In this document: positions 9,185 to 22,291 of the stretch, piece after piece
Layout of the letters: every line of letters begins with the position of its first letter
Numbering within the stretch: position 1 is the first letter of the stretch
Origin: Azonexaceae bacterium s22
GTDB lineage: Bacteria > Pseudomonadota > Gammaproteobacteria > Burkholderiales > Rhodocyclaceae
NCBI GenBank assembly: GCA_016617495.1
Contig: WYCU01000006.1
Span: 62,001-126,000, forward strand
Direction: 5' to 3'
Length of the DNA stretch: 64,000 nucleotides
Notes under the pieces: model-generated
Told to the model about the DNA's origin: nothing
The model's input: the letters and a program-made list of their open reading frames with translations, nothing else
Database searches by the model: none
Program-made: the position numbers and the translations under genes

Positions 9185-10324
9185 TTATTTGAGCACTTTG
9201 CCGCCCGGGCCGATGACGGTCAACTCGACGAAGCGCGAGCCTTGGCGATTGGTGTTGCTGAAGGCCACCTTGAAACCACCCAGATCGAGGTTGGTGCTCT
9301 CCAACGCCGCCATATACTTTTCGCGGCTCAAATCCTTGCCGGCACGCTTGAGCGCATCGACGACGACGCGTGCCATGGCATAGGCCTCGATGCCGTAGTA
9401 GGAGAAAGCGCCCTTGGGGCCAAGCAGTTTCTGGTAATCGCGCACGAAAGGCACGGTATCGTTCCAGGGATAGGGCACCACCTGGGAGATGCCGATGCCG
9501 CGGGAATCCGGGCCCAGTTCAGCCACCAGTTGCTCGGTACCGACTGGCGAGAGCGTCATCAGCATGGCGCCTTGGGCGGCCTTTTTCATGGCTTTGACGA
9601 AGGCGGCGGTCGGCTTGTACAGCGTGACCATGATGACGGCTTGCGGTTTGGCCTTGACGATGGCTTCAACGGCCTGATTCACCTCGACCGAATTGCGTTC
9701 GACGGTGCCGACCGCCGACGGGGCCAGATTGTGTTTCTTGAGCGCAACCGTCACGCCTTCCAGCCCGGACTTGCCGAACCCGTCGTTCTGGTAGAACACG
9801 GCAATGTTCTTGAGGCCCAGCGAAACCAGTTGGTTGACGATGGCTTCCGTTTCATCCGCGTAGCTCGCGCGGACGTTGAACATGTAGCGGCTGTTGCCGT
9901 TCTGCGAAATCGGCTCGCGCAAGGTGCCGGCGCCGGAAATGGTGCCGACCAGCGGTACCTGGGCCGGACCGAAGACCTTGTTCATGGCCTCGGTGGTCGG
10001 GCTGCTGCCGTAGGCGGCGAGCATGGCAAACACATTCTTTTCGCTAATCAGGGATTTGGTGTTGGCAACGGCGCGGTCGGTTTCGTAGCCGTCGTCCAGC
10101 GTGACGAGGTTGAGCTTGCGGCCATTGACGCCACCGGACTTGTTGACCTGGTCGAAATACGCCTGGATCACGTTTTTCATGTCCGTGCCGTAAACACCAT
10201 TGGGGCCCGAGAAAGGCGCGGTCATGCCCAAGGTGATCGTGGAATCGGTAACGCCAGGATCCGCGGACGCAAAAGCGGAAGCGGTTACAGCGGCGATGGC
10301 CAGCAGTTTTTTCAGGAAATGCAT
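9185..10324 (-). CDS. ABC transporter substrate-binding protein, branched-chain amino acid (LivJ-like) family
   Basis: This 379-residue type I periplasmic binding protein has a signal peptide (MHFLKKLLAIAAVTASAFA-SA). It begins with the family pattern ITLGMTAPFSGPNGVYG and keeps the SYADETEAIVNQLVSLG hinge region and a YGIEAYAMARVVVDAL segment near the C-terminus. Family members bind Leu/Ile/Val, amides, urea or aromatic acids, so the ligand cannot be assigned. No permease or ATPase gene is adjacent, so it works with a transporter encoded elsewhere or in a sensory role. ATG 10324 is preceded by GAGGGGGAGTACG on the coding strand. Confidence 0.88.
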   Translation of the reverse strand: MHFLKKLLAIAAVTASAFASADPGVTDSTITLGMTAPFSGPNGVYGTDMKNVIQAYFDQVNKSGGVNGRKLNLVTLDDGYETDRAVANTKSLISEKNVFAMLAAYGSSPTTEAMNKVFGPAQVPLVGTISGAGTLREPISQNGNSRYMFNVRASYADETEAIVNQLVSLGLKNIAVFYQNDGFGKSGLEGVTVALKKHNLAPSAVGTVERNSVEVNQAVEAIVKAKPQAVIMVTLYKPTAAFVKAMKKAAQGAMLMTLSPVGTEQLVAELGPDSRGIGISQVVPYPWNDTVPFVRDYQKLLGPKGAFSYYGIEAYAMARVVVDALKRAGKDLSREKYMAALESTNLDLGGFKVAFSNTNRQGSRFVELTVIGPGGKVLK

Positions 10325-10472
10325 CGTACTCCCCCTCGTATCAATTTCACGGATTCTAACAGCCGAAAGCCAGCGGGGGGAACAGCTTTCCGGAGGGCTT
10401 TTTTTGCCGGGCGGCGTATCCCGGAATGCCCTTCCTGCGGGCGATTATGGTGAGCGGGCCGATCAAGTAAAA
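10325..10472. other. Intergenic region upstream of the binding-protein gene
   Basis: The 203 bases between 10324 and 10528 contain no gene I can support. On the minus strand a TAGAAT hexamer about 30 bases before the start could be a -10 box, without a clear -35. The part nearest dnaJ holds the dnaJ terminator. Confidence 0.4.
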
Positions 10473-10497
10473 CGGGGCCGGATGTGATCCGGCCCCG
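10473..10497 (-). terminator. dnaJ terminator
   Basis: A perfect 10-bp stem CGGGGCCGGA / TCCGGCCCCG has a 5-base loop and is followed on the minus strand by TTTTAC. It lies 31 bases past the dnaJ stop. Confidence 0.85.
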
Positions 10498-10527
10498 CTG
10501 TGCTCGTTTATGCCTCCGGGCAGAGAC

Positions 10528-11652
<1,125 letters not shown>

Positions 11653-11674
11653 AGGGTGTCCCGTCATGTGACAA

Positions 11675-11715
11675 GGCGCCGAGCGCCGCCGGAGGATCTC
11701 CGGAAGGCTCGGCGC
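11675..11715 (-). promoter_or_regulatory. Intercistronic hairpin between dnaK and dnaJ
   Basis: Outer arms GGCGCCGAGC (11675-11684) and GCTCGGCGCC (11706-11715) enclose an inner CCGGAG-GAT-CTCCGG hairpin (11689-11703). Only two T residues follow in the direction of transcription, so it is probably a partial terminator or an mRNA-stability element that sets the dnaK:dnaJ ratio. Confidence 0.7.
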
Positions 11716-11737
11716 CGGGCCGTTGCGTCAGGAATGA

Positions 11738-13663
<1,926 letters not shown>

Positions 13664-13700
13664 GTTCGTTTTTCCTAAATGTGAATTACCGATGTTCGTG

Positions 13701-13728
13701 AATTGGGGGTGCTCAAGCAGATTTCAAG
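13701..13728 (-). promoter_or_regulatory. Heat-shock (sigma32) promoter for dnaK
   Basis: On the minus strand CTTGAAA (complement of 13722-13728) is followed after 13 bases by CCCCAATT (complement of 13701-13708). The consensus is CTTGAAA-N13-15-CCCCATNT. It lies 38-65 bases before the dnaK start. Confidence 0.78.
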
Positions 13729-13744
13729 CGTCCCGGAATGCATT

Positions 13745-13757
13745 TGTCGCGGTCGAC
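13745..13757 (+). repeat. TGTCGCGGTCGAC repeat, copy 3
   Basis: Exact 13-mer in the grpE-dnaK intergenic region, followed by CCTG and an A6 tract. It lies outside the core sigma32 promoter, on its upstream side. Confidence 0.8.
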
Positions 13758-13776
13758 CCTGAAAAAAGGCCGATTT

Positions 13777-14334
13777 TCATTTGCCCTTGGCCACCATCAC
13801 CAGCGCGGGGCGCAGCGTGCGGTCGGCAATGGTGTAACCCTTTTGCAGGACGGTGACGACCGTATTCGCTTCCTGATCGGCGTCGACCATGCCGATGGCC
13901 TGATGCTTGTGCGGGTCGAATTTCTCGCCGACTGGATTGACTTCGATCAGGGCATTCTTTTCAAAGGCGGAAACCAGTTGCTTGAGCGTTAGTTCGACAC
14001 CGGACTTGAAGCTTTCCACGGTCTGTTCCTGCACGGCCAGTGCGGCTTCTAGGCTGTCCTTGACGGCCAGCAACTCGCCGGCGAATTTTTCGACGGCGAA
14101 TTTGTGGGCCTTGGCAATGTCTTCCTGAGCGCGGCGGCGGATGTTTTCGCCTTCGGCCTTGGCGCGCAGCCAGGCATCGTAGTGCTCGGCCGCTTTGAGT
14201 TCGAGCGCCTTGAACTGTTCTTCGAGGCTGGGAATGGTGTCGATATGCTCGGATGCCGGCGCTTCGGCGGCTGCCGGTTCGACGGCCGGCTCGTTGGCCA
14301 GCAGGGGTTCCTGCGTATTTTCGGGGTTGGACAT
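13777..14334 (-). CDS. grpE: Nucleotide exchange factor GrpE
   Basis: This 185-residue dimeric cofactor releases ADP from DnaK. An acidic, Ala/Pro/Glu-rich N-terminus (about 1-40) precedes the long coiled-coil helix (about 40-95, with [28 protein letters not shown]). The C-terminal beta domain carries [18 protein letters not shown] and [23 protein letters not shown], both diagnostic. It is first in the grpE-dnaK-dnaJ cluster, with its own sigma32 promoter immediately upstream. Confidence 0.97.
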   Translation of the reverse strand: MSNPENTQEPLLANEPAVEPAAAEAPASEHIDTIPSLEEQFKALELKAAEHYDAWLRAKAEGENIRRRAQEDIAKAHKFAVEKFAGELLAVKDSLEAALAVQEQTVESFKSGVELTLKQLVSAFEKNALIEVNPVGEKFDPHKHQAIGMVDADQEANTVVTVLQKGYTIADRTLRPALVMVAKGK

Positions 14335-14362
14335 GACGGATTCTCCAAAAAACCTTTCCGCC

Positions 14363-14390
14363 AGATGGTGTCGGCTAGCGAAGTTTCAAG
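14363..14390 (-). promoter_or_regulatory. Heat-shock (sigma32) promoter for grpE
   Basis: On the minus strand CTTGAAA (complement of 14384-14390), a 13-base spacer and CACCATCT (complement of 14363-14370) match the sigma32 consensus at nearly every position. It lies 29-56 bases before the grpE start. Confidence 0.85.
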
Positions 14391-14483
14391 GGGGGAGATG
14401 AAAATATTTTGCCTGCGGTGTGCCATGGTCGCGCGGCGGATCGCGTGCTACGATCAAAACTTGGCGAGGAGCGTGGCAGAGGG

Positions 14484-15833
<1,350 letters not shown>

Positions 15834-15865
15834 GGGGGACTGCGGGGCCACTTTAGGCCACCGCG

Positions 15866-16300
15866 TCAAAGGTTTGCGGCAATCCAGCGCTTGAGTGAAG
15901 CGCCATCCATCGCGCCTGCCTGACGGGCAATTTCGCGGCCGTTACGGAAAATCGCCAGCGTCGGGATGCTGCGAATGTTGAAGCGGGCCGCCAGCGCCTG
16001 TTCCGCTTCGGTATCGACTTTGGCTAGCCGTACGCCGGGTTCAAGCTCGCCGGCCGCGCGCGAAAACACCGGCGCCATCGCGCGGCAGGGGCCGCACCAC
16101 GGTGCCCAGAAATCAACCACGACCGGGAGATCGCTACGCTCGATGTGGCGGTCGAAATTGTGCTGCCCGAGTACGACAGGCTCGCCGGAGAACAGGGGAC
16201 GGCGACATTGACCACAGGTCGGGCCGTCCTTCAGGCGCGTCGATGGCAGGCGATTGACCGCATCGCAATGCGGGCAGACAACGTGCAGGGTCTCGCTCAT
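15866..16300 (-). CDS. trxC: Thioredoxin 2 (TrxC)
   Basis: This 144-residue thioredoxin has an N-terminal zinc finger formed by CPHC (about 10-13) and CGQC (about 34-37), which separates TrxC from TrxA. The catalytic motif WCGPC sits in VVDFWAPWCGPCRAMAP, and the cis-proline loop is SIPTLAIFRNG. It reduces disulfides in the cytoplasm and is linked to oxidative stress in other proteobacteria. It is followed by a kinase gene converging from the other strand; hemH ends 51 bases upstream of its start. Confidence 0.96.
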   Translation of the reverse strand: MSETLHVVCPHCDAVNRLPSTRLKDGPTCGQCRRPLFSGEPVVLGQHNFDRHIERSDLPVVVDFWAPWCGPCRAMAPVFSRAAGELEPGVRLAKVDTEAEQALAARFNIRSIPTLAIFRNGREIARQAGAMDGASLKRWIAANL

Positions 16301-16351
16301 GGCAGTCCTTCTTGTTCGGAAAGTACCGATGTGAAGGCGGCTGCCCGGATT

Positions 16352-17455
16352 TCAAGTCGAGGCGCCACGCGCCTTGGCGCGCAAGGCTGTCGCGGTCAAC
16401 GCCTCGCTATCGGGGAATTCCCGGGTCGGCCAGCCGCTCAGGTGCCGTTCGACCAGCCCGGCAAGCGCCGAAATCCAGTCCGGATTTTCGTTGAGGGCGG
16501 GTATGTAATGGTAGGCCTTGCCGCCGTTGCCGAGAAAGTCCGCTTTGCCTTCCATGGCGATTTCTTCGAGGGTTTCGAGGCAATCTGCGACAAAACCGGG
16601 GCAAATGACATCGACGCGCTGCGTGCCGCCTTTGGCGAATGAAACCAGGGTTGGCGCGGTGTAGGGCTGCAGCCATTCGGCTCGCCCGAAACGGGATTGG
16701 AAGCAGACTTGATACTGGCCTTCTGCGAGATTCAGGCGTTCCGCCAGGAGGCGGCCGGTTTTCAGGCACTCGCAATGGTAGGGATCGCCGAGGTCGAGGC
16801 TGCGCCGGGGCAGCCCATGAAAACTCACGACCAGGCGGTCGTTGGCGCCCAGCGGGCCATGGGTCATCCAGTGCTGACGCACGCTTTGTTCCAGTGCGTC
16901 GAGGCAGGCCGGGTCGTCGTGGAAATTTCGCACGAAACGCATCTCCGGCTGGTTGCGCTGACGCAGAAGCCAGCGGCTGGCCTCATCGACGACCGTACCC
17001 GTCGTGCTGGCGGCGTACTGCGGGTACATCGGCACCACGAGAATACGAGTGCAGCCGGCGGCCTTGAGACGGTCCAGCACGGCAGGAACGGACGGCGCGC
17101 CGTAACGCATTGCCCATTCCACGGTGACCCGATGGCCTCGCTCCCCCAACAGCCCGCGCAGCAATTTGGCTTGCCGTTCGGTGTGGACTTTCAGCGGCGA
17201 GCCTTCCGGCATCCAGACGCTGGCGTATTTCGCTGCCGATTTTTTGGGCCGAAAATTGAGGATGATGCCGTGCAGGATCGGCCACCAGAGGAGGCGGGGG
17301 ATCTCGACGACACGGGGATCGGAGAGGAATTGCCGCAGGTAGCGCTTGAGGGCGGGGGCTGTCGGCGCTTCCGGGGTGCCAAGGTTGACGAGCACGATAC
17401 CGGTCAATGGCGCGGTACCGTGTCGATACGGCGGTTCGGTCTGGAAGCGGGGCAT
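16352..17455 (-). CDS. hemH: Ferrochelatase
   Basis: This 367-residue enzyme inserts Fe2+ into protoporphyrin IX at the last step of haem synthesis. Family landmarks are GIVLVNLGTPEAP at the N-terminus, FLSDPRVVEIP, LVVSFHGLPRRSLDLGDPYHCEC with the catalytic histidine, YQVCFQSRFGRAEWLQPYT, and VICPGFVADCLETLEEI. A frame extension to 17617 is spurious. ATG 17455 overlaps the hrcA stop in TGATG, indicating translational coupling of hrcA and hemH. Confidence 0.96.
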   Translation of the reverse strand: MPRFQTEPPYRHGTAPLTGIVLVNLGTPEAPTAPALKRYLRQFLSDPRVVEIPRLLWWPILHGIILNFRPKKSAAKYASVWMPEGSPLKVHTERQAKLLRGLLGERGHRVTVEWAMRYGAPSVPAVLDRLKAAGCTRILVVPMYPQYAASTTGTVVDEASRWLLRQRNQPEMRFVRNFHDDPACLDALEQSVRQHWMTHGPLGANDRLVVSFHGLPRRSLDLGDPYHCECLKTGRLLAERLNLAEGQYQVCFQSRFGRAEWLQPYTAPTLVSFAKGGTQRVDVICPGFVADCLETLEEIAMEGKADFLGNGGKAYHYIPALNENPDWISALAGLVERHLSGWPTREFPDSEALTATALRAKARGAST

Positions 17456-18486
17456 CAGTATCCGTTTTGGGGTGATGAAAGTGCACTGGAAAGCATCTTG
17501 GCCGTGATGTCCACGATCGGGATGACACGCTCGTAGGCCATTCGCGTGGGGCCGATGACGCCTACCGACCCGACGATTTGCCCATCTACTGTGTAGGGCG
17601 CGGCAATGACACTGCATTCGTCCAGCGTGGCAATGCCCGATTCGCCGCCAATGAAAATCTGCACACCTGCTGCACGATTGGAAACGTCGAGGAGCCGGAT
17701 CAGGCTGGAGCGCTGTTCGAACAGATCGAACAACTCGCGCAGACGTTTCATGTTCGAAGAGAGTTCTTCCACGTCGAGCAGATTTTTTTCGCCGGAGATG
17801 ACGTAGGGCATCGAACTTTCCGAGAGCGCGGCATCGCCGGCCTCCAGCGCGAGCGTCATCAGCGGCTTCATGTCGTCCCGTAACTGCTGGATTTCGGCGG
17901 ACAATCGTTGGCGAATCTGTTCGAAATCGAGCCCGGCGTAGTTCTGGTTGAGGTAATTGGCTGCGGTTTGCAGTTCGCTCGCCGAATAGCCGCGTTCGGT
18001 AGTGACGATGCGGTTTTGCACGTCGCCATCGGTGGTGACGATGATGAGCAGAATGCGCTTCTCGCTCAGGTTGAGAAACTCGATCTGACGGATGCGCGTG
18101 CCGACTCGCCGGGGGGCCATGACGACGCCCGCAAAGCGGGTCAAACTGGAAAGCAGCTGTGAAGCGCTGGAAATGACCTGGCTGGCAGGGCGTCCCTGGA
18201 GGGCATCTTCCATTTCGCCCAGTTGCCGGGCTTCCAGGGGGCGCATGGTCAGCAGCGTATCGACGAAGAAACGGTAACCGCGGGGTGTCGGCACCCGGCC
18301 AGCCGAGGTGTGCGGGCTCGCGACAAAACCAGCTTCCTCCAGATCGGCCATGACGTTACGAATCGTGGCGGGCGAGAGATCGAGCCCCGAAAAACGCGAA
18401 AGCGCGCGCGAGCCTACCGGCTGGCCGTCGGCAATGTAGTGTTCGACCAGCGCTTTAAGGAGGGTACGAGAACGTTCGTCAAGCAT
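17455..18486 (-). CDS. hrcA: Heat-inducible transcription repressor HrcA
   Basis: This 343-residue repressor binds CIRCE operators, classically at groESL and dnaK. An N-terminal winged helix ([30 protein letters not shown], then [17 protein letters not shown] and [17 protein letters not shown]) is followed by a GAF-like domain and the C-terminal segment [21 protein letters not shown]. The start at 18486 is the family start; an upstream frame to 18540 is ignored. It diverges from nadK. I find no CIRCE element in the window, so its target must lie elsewhere (groE is the usual one in betaproteobacteria). Confidence 0.96.
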   Translation of the reverse strand: MLDERSRTLLKALVEHYIADGQPVGSRALSRFSGLDLSPATIRNVMADLEEAGFVASPHTSAGRVPTPRGYRFFVDTLLTMRPLEARQLGEMEDALQGRPASQVISSASQLLSSLTRFAGVVMAPRRVGTRIRQIEFLNLSEKRILLIIVTTDGDVQNRIVTTERGYSASELQTAANYLNQNYAGLDFEQIRQRLSAEIQQLRDDMKPLMTLALEAGDAALSESSMPYVISGEKNLLDVEELSSNMKRLRELFDLFEQRSSLIRLLDVSNRAAGVQIFIGGESGIATLDECSVIAAPYTVDGQIVGSVGVIGPTRMAYERVIPIVDITAKMLSSALSSPQNGY

Positions 18487-18551
18487 GGCAGGGCATTGTA
18501 CAAAAATCCGCGAACGATGCGCGAAGCGATTTTTATGCAAGAATTCAGGCC

Positions 18552-19463
18552 ATGAAATCCAGCTTCGGCTCCTACCGTTCCCCCAAAACCATCGCGCTGG
18601 TCGGCAAGTACCATAGTCTGGAAATTGCCGAGTCCTTGCGCCGCCTCGCGGAGTATCTTTACGAGCGAGGCATTTCCGTATTTATCGAGCGCGAAACGGC
18701 TGAACATATTGGCCGGCAGGTCGATCTTTCGCGCTGGGTCACTTGCGGCTTTAACGATATCGGCGCGCATGCCGATCTGGCCATCGTGATTGGCGGCGAT
18801 GGCACGATGCTCAATGCGGCCCGGCGCCTTTCGCGCTATCGGGTACCCCTGGTTGGCGTGAACCAGGGGCGTCTTGGCTTCATGACCGACATCGCGCGCA
18901 GTGACATGCTGACCTGCATGGATGATCTGCTCGACGGCCGTTTCAGTGCTGAAAATCGCATGCTGCTGGATGCAGAGGTGGTACGTGACGGTCGCGATAT
19001 TGCCGCCAACCTGGCGCTGAACGACGCGGTCGTCGACAAGGGTGCGATTGGCCGGATGATCGAGCTGGAATTGTTTATCGATGGCGAATTCATTTACAAC
19101 CTGCGCTCGGATGGGTTGATCGTTTCCACCCCAACCGGATCAACGGCTTACGCCTTGTCGGCAGGCGGTCCGATTCTCCATCCGACGCTGACCGGGATTG
19201 CGCTCATTCCACTCTGTCCGCATGCGCTGAGCAATCGTCCGGTCATTGTGAACGATCGCGCCGAGATCGAACTGCGTATTACCCACGCCGAGGATCCCCG
19301 GGTGCACTTCGATGGTCAGGTGACCCTGGATCTGCTGCCTGGCGATAGCGTCCGATTGCGCCGTTCGGAATACACAAGCTGCTTCCTGCATCCACCAGGC
19401 TACAGTTATTTTGCGATGTTGCGCCAGAAGCTTCACTGGAGCGAACGTCCGAGAGGCGGGTAA
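18552..19463 (+). CDS. nadK: NAD kinase
   Basis: This enzyme phosphorylates NAD to NADP. The 303-residue protein shows [13 protein letters not shown] (the GGDGT motif with catalytic aspartate), [25 protein letters not shown] (NE/D motif), and [22 protein letters not shown], all diagnostic of the PpnK family. It is divergent from hrcA, with 65 bases between the starts. Its stop overlaps the recN start (TAATG), so nadK-recN are coupled, a common betaproteobacterial arrangement. Confidence 0.97.
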   Translation: MKSSFGSYRSPKTIALVGKYHSLEIAESLRRLAEYLYERGISVFIERETAEHIGRQVDLSRWVTCGFNDIGAHADLAIVIGGDGTMLNAARRLSRYRVPLVGVNQGRLGFMTDIARSDMLTCMDDLLDGRFSAENRMLLDAEVVRDGRDIAANLALNDAVVDKGAIGRMIELELFIDGEFIYNLRSDGLIVSTPTGSTAYALSAGGPILHPTLTGIALIPLCPHALSNRPVIVNDRAEIELRITHAEDPRVHFDGQVTLDLLPGDSVRLRRSEYTSCFLHPPGYSYFAMLRQKLHWSERPRGG

Positions 19464-21136
19464 TGCTGCAGCATCTCGCCATACGCGACTTTGTGATTGT
19501 CGACCGGTTGTCGCTTGATTTTTCCACCGGGTTTGGTGCCTTGACCGGAGAAACCGGCGCTGGAAAATCGATTTTGATCGATGCGTTGGCTTTGGTATTG
19601 GGCGAGCGCGCCGACGCGGGGGTTGTGCGTTCCGGATGCGACAAGGCAGAGGTGTCGGCCACCTTCGAGATTGCCGGGCTGCCCGAGGTCAAGGCTTGGT
19701 TGAATGCCAACGATCTGGATTCTGAAGATGTATTGATTCTGCGGCGCGTACTGGATGCCGGCGGACGCTCGCGGGCCTACATCAACGGCACACCGGCTAC
19801 AGTTCAGCAATTACGGGAAATCGGCGAATATCTGGTCGATATACATGGACAGCATGCGCATCAATCCTTGCTGCGGGCCGATGCGCAGCGCGCCTTGCTG
19901 GATGCGCATGCCGGATTGCAGCCCGAGGTTCTGCGCGTAGGGACGGCTTATCGTGCGTGGCGCGTTGCAGCCGATGCGCTCGCCGCGGCAACGCGTGGTG
20001 CAGAAACCTTGCAGAGGGAACGCGAGCAACTGGAATGGCAGGTGCGTGAGCTTGAAAGCTTGGCGTTTTCGACCGCCGAGTGGGCTGAGTTGGAAATCGA
20101 GCATCGTCGTCTCGGGCATGCCGCCGGATTGGTTGAAGGGGCGCAGCTTGCGCTGGAAGTGCTTGCCGATGGCGATGCCGCAGCGAACAGTCAGCTGGAC
20201 CGTGTGGCCTCGCGGTTGGAGGGCTTGCTCGACTACGATCCGGGACTTCAGGACATTGCCGTTTTGCTCCAGTCGGCTCAAGCAGAAGTCGCGGAAGCGG
20301 TATCGCAATTGCGGCGCTATGCGGACCGCCTGGATCTCGATCCGGCGCGCTTGGCGGAAATTGAGCGTCGGATTGAAGCGGTGCTTGCGGCAGCGCGCAA
20401 GTATCGCGTTGCGCCTGAGGGGCTTCCCGCTTTGTTGGCCGATGGGCAGGCACGCTTGGCCGAACTTGCAGCTTCGACCGATACCGAAGCGCTGGCTCGG
20501 CGCGTCGAGGCTGCGCACCGTGAATACCTTGGGTACGCACAAGTACTTTCTGCGGGCAGGCAACGTGCTGCGACCGAAATGAGTGAGGCCGTAAGTGCCA
20601 TGATGAAGCAGCTGGCGCTTGCTTCGGGCCGTTTCGAGGTGGCATTGCTGCCGCAGATGGACGGCGCGGTTTACGGACTGGAGCAGGTTGAGTTCCGTGT
20701 CGGCGGCTTGGCCGGAAATGAAACAAAGCCCCTCGCAAAGGTGGCTTCCGGGGGCGAATTGTCGCGTATCAGTTTGGCCATTCAGGTGCTGACTTCGCGA
20801 GCTGCCGCGGTACCAACGCTGATCTTCGATGAAGTGGACGTTGGTATTGGGGGAGGTGTTGCCGAAATTGTCGGTCGGATGCTTCGGGAGCTGGGCGATG
20901 AGCGCCAGGTGTTATGCGTGACTCACTTGGCGCAGGTTGCCGCCCGTGCGCAGTGGCAATGGCAGGTCAGCAAGCAGACTCAAGGCGGCGTGACCCTCAG
21001 TGCCATTACGCCGCTTGATGGCGACGCGCGAGTGAAGGAAATTGCGCGTATGTTGGGTGGGGTGGAGATGACCGAAATCACCTTGGCGCATGCGAATGAA
21101 TTGTTGCGGTCGACCCCGGAAAACGCACGGAATTGA
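19463..21136 (+). CDS. recN: DNA repair protein RecN
   Basis: This 557-residue SMC-like ATPase acts in double-strand break repair. Walker A GETGAGKS is near residues 30-37, followed by a long coiled coil (about 150-360, rich in Glu/Arg/Leu heptads). The signature region SGGELSRISLAIQVL and Walker B TLIFDEVDVGIGG, then VLCVTHLAQVAARA, complete the head. It starts at the ATG overlapping the nadK stop. Codon use is somewhat less GC-biased than upstream genes. Confidence 0.96.
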   Translation: MLQHLAIRDFVIVDRLSLDFSTGFGALTGETGAGKSILIDALALVLGERADAGVVRSGCDKAEVSATFEIAGLPEVKAWLNANDLDSEDVLILRRVLDAGGRSRAYINGTPATVQQLREIGEYLVDIHGQHAHQSLLRADAQRALLDAHAGLQPEVLRVGTAYRAWRVAADALAAATRGAETLQREREQLEWQVRELESLAFSTAEWAELEIEHRRLGHAAGLVEGAQLALEVLADGDAAANSQLDRVASRLEGLLDYDPGLQDIAVLLQSAQAEVAEAVSQLRRYADRLDLDPARLAEIERRIEAVLAAARKYRVAPEGLPALLADGQARLAELAASTDTEALARRVEAAHREYLGYAQVLSAGRQRAATEMSEAVSAMMKQLALASGRFEVALLPQMDGAVYGLEQVEFRVGGLAGNETKPLAKVASGGELSRISLAIQVLTSRAAAVPTLIFDEVDVGIGGGVAEIVGRMLRELGDERQVLCVTHLAQVAARAQWQWQVSKQTQGGVTLSAITPLDGDARVKEIARMLGGVEMTEITLAHANELLRSTPENARN

Positions 21137-21153
21137 TCGCGTTGCGGGGGCGC

Positions 21154-21750
21154 TCAGAAAAGGCGGCTGATCGCGAAGGCTGCCAGTAGCAGAAACAGCA
21201 CGCCGCTGATTCGATGAATCCAGCGCAGTGGCATGCGGTTAAGCAGGCGTCGTCCGGCAAAAATCCCCAAGGCAGAGGTCGAGGCCAGTGCCAGCGTGGC
21301 ACCGGTCCAAACAGCGGCTGGTGGGGCTGTGCTACCCAGGCCTGCTACGGCCAACTGAGTCTTGTCGCCAAATTCCGCCAGAAAAATCAGCAGGAAAGTG
21401 GTTGCGGCAACTCCATGTCCTGGGGCTTCCTCGACATCCTCGTCATCTTCATCGTCCTCATAGCGCAGCGAATTGATACCGAAAACGAGGAACAGAACAG
21501 CCACAGCGAGTGTGACCACCCAAGTCGGTAGCCAGGCCGCAACCGCGGCACCGAAAAGCACCGCCAGAAGGTTGAGGATGGCAAAAGCGCCAACGGCCCC
21601 CAGCAGCACGGGTAGCCCTCGGTGCCGGGCAGCCAAGGTCATGCATACCAATTGGCTTTTGTCACCGAATTCGGCCAGTGCGACAAGAAAAAAGGCTGTA
21701 CCTGCCGATCCTAGCCAGGGGCCGGACATGGCATGAATCAAATCGGACAT
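21154..21750 (-). CDS. TMEM165/GDT1 family (UPF0016) cation transporter, probable Mn2+ exporter
   Basis: This 198-residue membrane protein has six helices in two homologous halves, each with the diagnostic E-x-G-D-K-[ST] motif: LAEFGDKSQLVCMTL in the first and LAEFGDKTQLAVAGL in the second. An acidic loop (DDEDDEDVEEA) separates the halves. Bacterial relatives export manganese; eukaryotic ones move Mn2+/Ca2+ into the Golgi. The frame can start at 21789 inside fur. ATG 21750 avoids the overlap and is chosen. It sits 5 bases after fur, suggesting co-transcription. Confidence 0.9.
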   Translation of the reverse strand: MSDLIHAMSGPWLGSAGTAFFLVALAEFGDKSQLVCMTLAARHRGLPVLLGAVGAFAILNLLAVLFGAAVAAWLPTWVVTLAVAVLFLVFGINSLRYEDDEDDEDVEEAPGHGVAATTFLLIFLAEFGDKTQLAVAGLGSTAPPAAVWTGATLALASTSALGIFAGRRLLNRMPLRWIHRISGVLFLLLAAFAISRLF

Positions 21751-21755
21751 TGTGC

Positions 21756-22196
21756 TCAGGATTTGGTGGGCTTTTCCCGGAATGCGCACTCGCTTCGGGT
21801 GCAGTGGGCGTACAGATACAGGGCATGATCCTGAATGGCGAATCCTCGCTCTTTGGCAATCTGATTTTGCCGTCTTTCAATTTCCGGGTCGTAAAACTCT
21901 TCAACGCGGCCACAATCGATGCAGACGAGATGATCATGGTGGTTGCCACGATTGATTTCGAAAACGGCCTTGCCGGACTCGAAAAAGTGCCGTTCCAGAA
22001 GCCCGGCCTGTTCGAATTGCGTCAGGACGCGATATACGGTCGCAAGGCCGATATCCATCTGTTCGGCAATCAGCATGCGATAAACGTCTTCCGCGGTAAG
22101 GTGCCGGACGGAACTTTTTTCAAAAAGCTCAAGAATCTTGAGCCGGGGAAAGGTGGCCTTCAGCCCCATGTTCTTGAGGCTCTGCGGGTCGCTCAT
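21756..22196 (-). CDS. fur: Ferric uptake regulator Fur
   Basis: This 146-residue iron-responsive repressor starts with [23 protein letters not shown] and a winged helix ([35 protein letters not shown]). The metal site and dimer domain follow ([23 protein letters not shown]), with later histidine and cysteine ligands ([12 protein letters not shown]). It diverges from bamE, a common betaproteobacterial order (fur / bamE-dapB). I did not recognise a convincing Fur box in the shared upstream region. Confidence 0.97.
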   Translation of the reverse strand: MSDPQSLKNMGLKATFPRLKILELFEKSSVRHLTAEDVYRMLIAEQMDIGLATVYRVLTQFEQAGLLERHFFESGKAVFEINRGNHHDHLVCIDCGRVEEFYDPEIERRQNQIAKERGFAIQDHALYLYAHCTRSECAFREKPTKS

Positions 22197-22291
22197 CGTA
22201 ATGTGTCCGTTTCTGGGTTGGGGCGGAAGCGCAGGTGAATTCGGGTATGATATACCGCTTCAAAGACGTTTGAGAAACCCTGGATTCCCGT

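Noticed and set aside
13664-14483. CIRCE operator for HrcA near grpE/dnaK
   Set aside because: I looked for TTAGCACTC-N9-GAGTGCTAA and found no match; sigma32 promoters explain the region.
16388-16400. TGTCGCGGTCAAC inside hemH
   Set aside because: One mismatch in the GTCGAC half and no A/T tract; left out of the repeat set but worth including in a relaxed search.
22197-22291. Fur box between fur and bamE
   Set aside because: The AT-rich TATGATATACC segment has only weak likeness to the Fur palindrome and is better read as the bamE -10 region.
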